Assembly (NCBI RefSeq): GCF_016859125.1
Contig: NZ_CP069338.1
Span: 5,705,501 to 5,769,500 of the forward strand
DNA: 64,000 nucleotides
Direction of reading: 5' to 3'
DNA from: Archangium violaceum
GTDB taxonomy: Bacteria; Myxococcota; Myxococcia; Myxococcales; Myxococcaceae
The notes under the pieces were generated by a model. That model saw nothing but the letters and a program-made list of their open reading frames with translations, was not told the origin of the DNA and did no database searches. The stretch's first letter is position 1. Each line of letters begins with the position of its first letter. Below are positions 62,865-64,000 of the stretch, in pieces. The position numbers were made by a program, and so were the translations under genes.

Positions 62865-64000
62865 ATGGCCGCCGTCATCAAGGATGTCGTCGTTCTTCTG
62901 CCGGGTCTGCTCGGCAGTGTGCTCAAGCGGGACGGCAAGGAGATCTGGGGACTGTCCGGTAGTGCCATCTTCCGTGCCCTCTTCAGCGGCGCGGGCAGCG
63001 TGAAGTCCCTCACGCTGAAGTCCGACAGCGGGGGCGAGCTCGCCGACGATGGCGTGGAGGCCACCGCCGTCCTGCCCGACACGCATCTCATCCCCGGGCT
63101 GTGGAAGGTGGATGGCTACACCCGCGTGGCGGAGACGCTGGTGGGGAAGCTGGGGCTCATCCCCGGCGCGAACTTCTTCGAGTTCCCCTACGACTGGCGG
63201 CGAGACATCCGCTTCACCGCGAAGCGGCTCGCTCGCGAGTCCGAGCGGTGGCTCCATGCGTGGCGCAACAGCAACGGCGGCTCCAAGGATGCGCGCCTCA
63301 TCCTCGTGGGTCACTCCATGGGCGGCGTCGTGTCGCGCTACTTCCTCGAGTGCCTCGGGGGATGGAAGGACACGCGCGCGCTCATCACCTTCGGCACGCC
63401 CCACCGTGGCTCGTTCATGGCGCTGCAGGCGCTCGCGCTGGGCTTCCGCAAGAACCTGGGGCCGGTGAACCTCTTCGATCTGTCCGAGATGGTGCGCTCG
63501 CTCCCCTCGGCGTACCAGCTCCTGCCCACGTACCCATGCGTGCAGCTGCCCGATGGGAGCATCGTCCGTCCGGGCGAGGCCCAGGGCCTCGGCCAGCTCG
63601 ATGCCGTCAAGGCCGCGGCGGGACTCGCCTTCCAGCGGGAGATCGAGCAGGCGATCGAGACCAACGCGAAGAGCACCGGGTACCTCGACCCCAAGCGGGG
63701 CTACGCGCTCTACCCGGTGGTGGGCAGCACCCAGCCCACGCTGCAAGGGGTTCGCCTCACCGCGTCCGGAGCGCTGGAGATGCTTCACAGCGATCCGGAT
63801 GGCACGGACCACGGGGGTGATGGCACGGTGCCACGCGTCTCCGCGCTGCCGCTGGAGGAGCGCCACCAGGTGCGCGTCATGTACAGCCCCACGTCTCACG
63901 CCTCGCTGCAGAACGCCTTCGAGGTGCTGGCCCACGTGGAGGGCGTGCTCACCGGCCAGCTCATCAACCTCGACAAGTACCGGGACAGCCTGTTCGGGCC
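62865..64000 (+). CDS. Lecithin:cholesterol acyltransferase-like protein, partial (3' end outside window)
   Basis: 378 codons from ATG at 62865 (GGAGG six bases upstream) and still open at the window end. LCAT/PDAT-type alpha/beta hydrolase: VVVLLPGLLGSVLKRDGKEIW, GYTRVAETLV, FFEFPYDWRRDIR, nucleophile Ser151 in LVGHSMGGVVSRYFL, ITFGTPHRGSF, GDGTVPRVSALPL (Asp in the acid position) and SHASL with the likely catalytic His. No signal peptide. Members transfer acyl groups from phospholipids or act as esterases; substrate unknown. Confidence 0.9.
   Translation, partial: MAAVIKDVVVLLPGLLGSVLKRDGKEIWGLSGSAIFRALFSGAGSVKSLTLKSDSGGELADDGVEATAVLPDTHLIPGLWKVDGYTRVAETLVGKLGLIPGANFFEFPYDWRRDIRFTAKRLARESERWLHAWRNSNGGSKDARLILVGHSMGGVVSRYFLECLGGWKDTRALITFGTPHRGSFMALQALALGFRKNLGPVNLFDLSEMVRSLPSAYQLLPTYPCVQLPDGSIVRPGEAQGLGQLDAVKAAAGLAFQREIEQAIETNAKSTGYLDPKRGYALYPVVGSTQPTLQGVRLTASGALEMLHSDPDGTDHGGDGTVPRVSALPLEERHQVRVMYSPTSHASLQNAFEVLAHVEGVLTGQLINLDKYRDSLFG

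Overview
The window looks like chromosome of a GC-rich myxobacterium, most likely of the Cystobacter/Archangium group (inference). The reasons are very GC-rich coding sequence, several eukaryote-like Ser/Thr kinases with TPR, STAND and FGE-like modules, an AgmX/PglI-type TonB-like protein, an ADYC-type lipoprotein, many lipoproteins with Asp-Ala-Gly/Asp-Ser-Gly repeats, and a sensor kinase plus NtrC-type regulator. No rRNA, tRNA or CRISPR array was recognised.

Layout. 1-5.4 kb: envelope proteins, namely a repeat-rich lipoprotein (cut by the window edge), a copper type II monooxygenase-like lipoprotein with an altered copper ligand, a bestrophin channel, and an AgmX-type protein divergent from a secreted unknown. 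5.6-14.2 kb: signalling, with a kinase-TPR protein, a receiver-only response regulator, and a kinase-STAND-FGE fusion translationally coupled to it. 14.3-25.4 kb: secreted or metabolic genes (ADYC lipoprotein, beta-propeller, GH3 glucosidase, orphan BoxB benzoyl-CoA epoxidase, tandem CBM6 protein, hydrolase plus outer-membrane barrel).

25.5-40.7 kb is an accessory stretch full of solitary genes and relics: an AadA-like nucleotidyltransferase, a degraded lasso-peptide locus (precursor, cyclase remnant, B2 protease), a TetR-VOC pair with a visible operator, an SDR tail, a frameshifted ISAs1-type transposase, a frameshifted beta-propeller lipoprotein, a divergent HxlR/GST pair around an inverted repeat, a DUF1501/cytochrome operon, an aldo/keto reductase tail and an SDR.

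41.0-47.35 kb is a complete SUF iron-sulfur assembly operon (Rrf2 regulator, SufB, C, D, S, U, T). Its genes are coupled by 4-nt overlaps and it is preceded by a near-palindromic operator. A hairpin holding the next gene's ribosome-binding site starts at the sufT stop codon. Two paralogous lipoproteins follow.

48.8-64 kb: a very large TPR/DUF3857 lipoprotein whose transglutaminase-like domain seems to lack its catalytic residues, a membrane Ser/Thr kinase, RecQ helicase, an RsbRD-N-like protein, a Lys/Ala/Glu/Pro repeat protein, a lipoprotein-histidine kinase-NtrC operon, YjbQ, an esterase plus cyclophilin pair, and an LCAT-like acyltransferase running off the end.

The most unusual items are the lasso-peptide locus at 27.36-28.33 kb, the kinase-STAND-FGE fusion without FGE cysteines, the Met-to-His change in the copper monooxygenase, and the SD-occluding hairpin after sufT.
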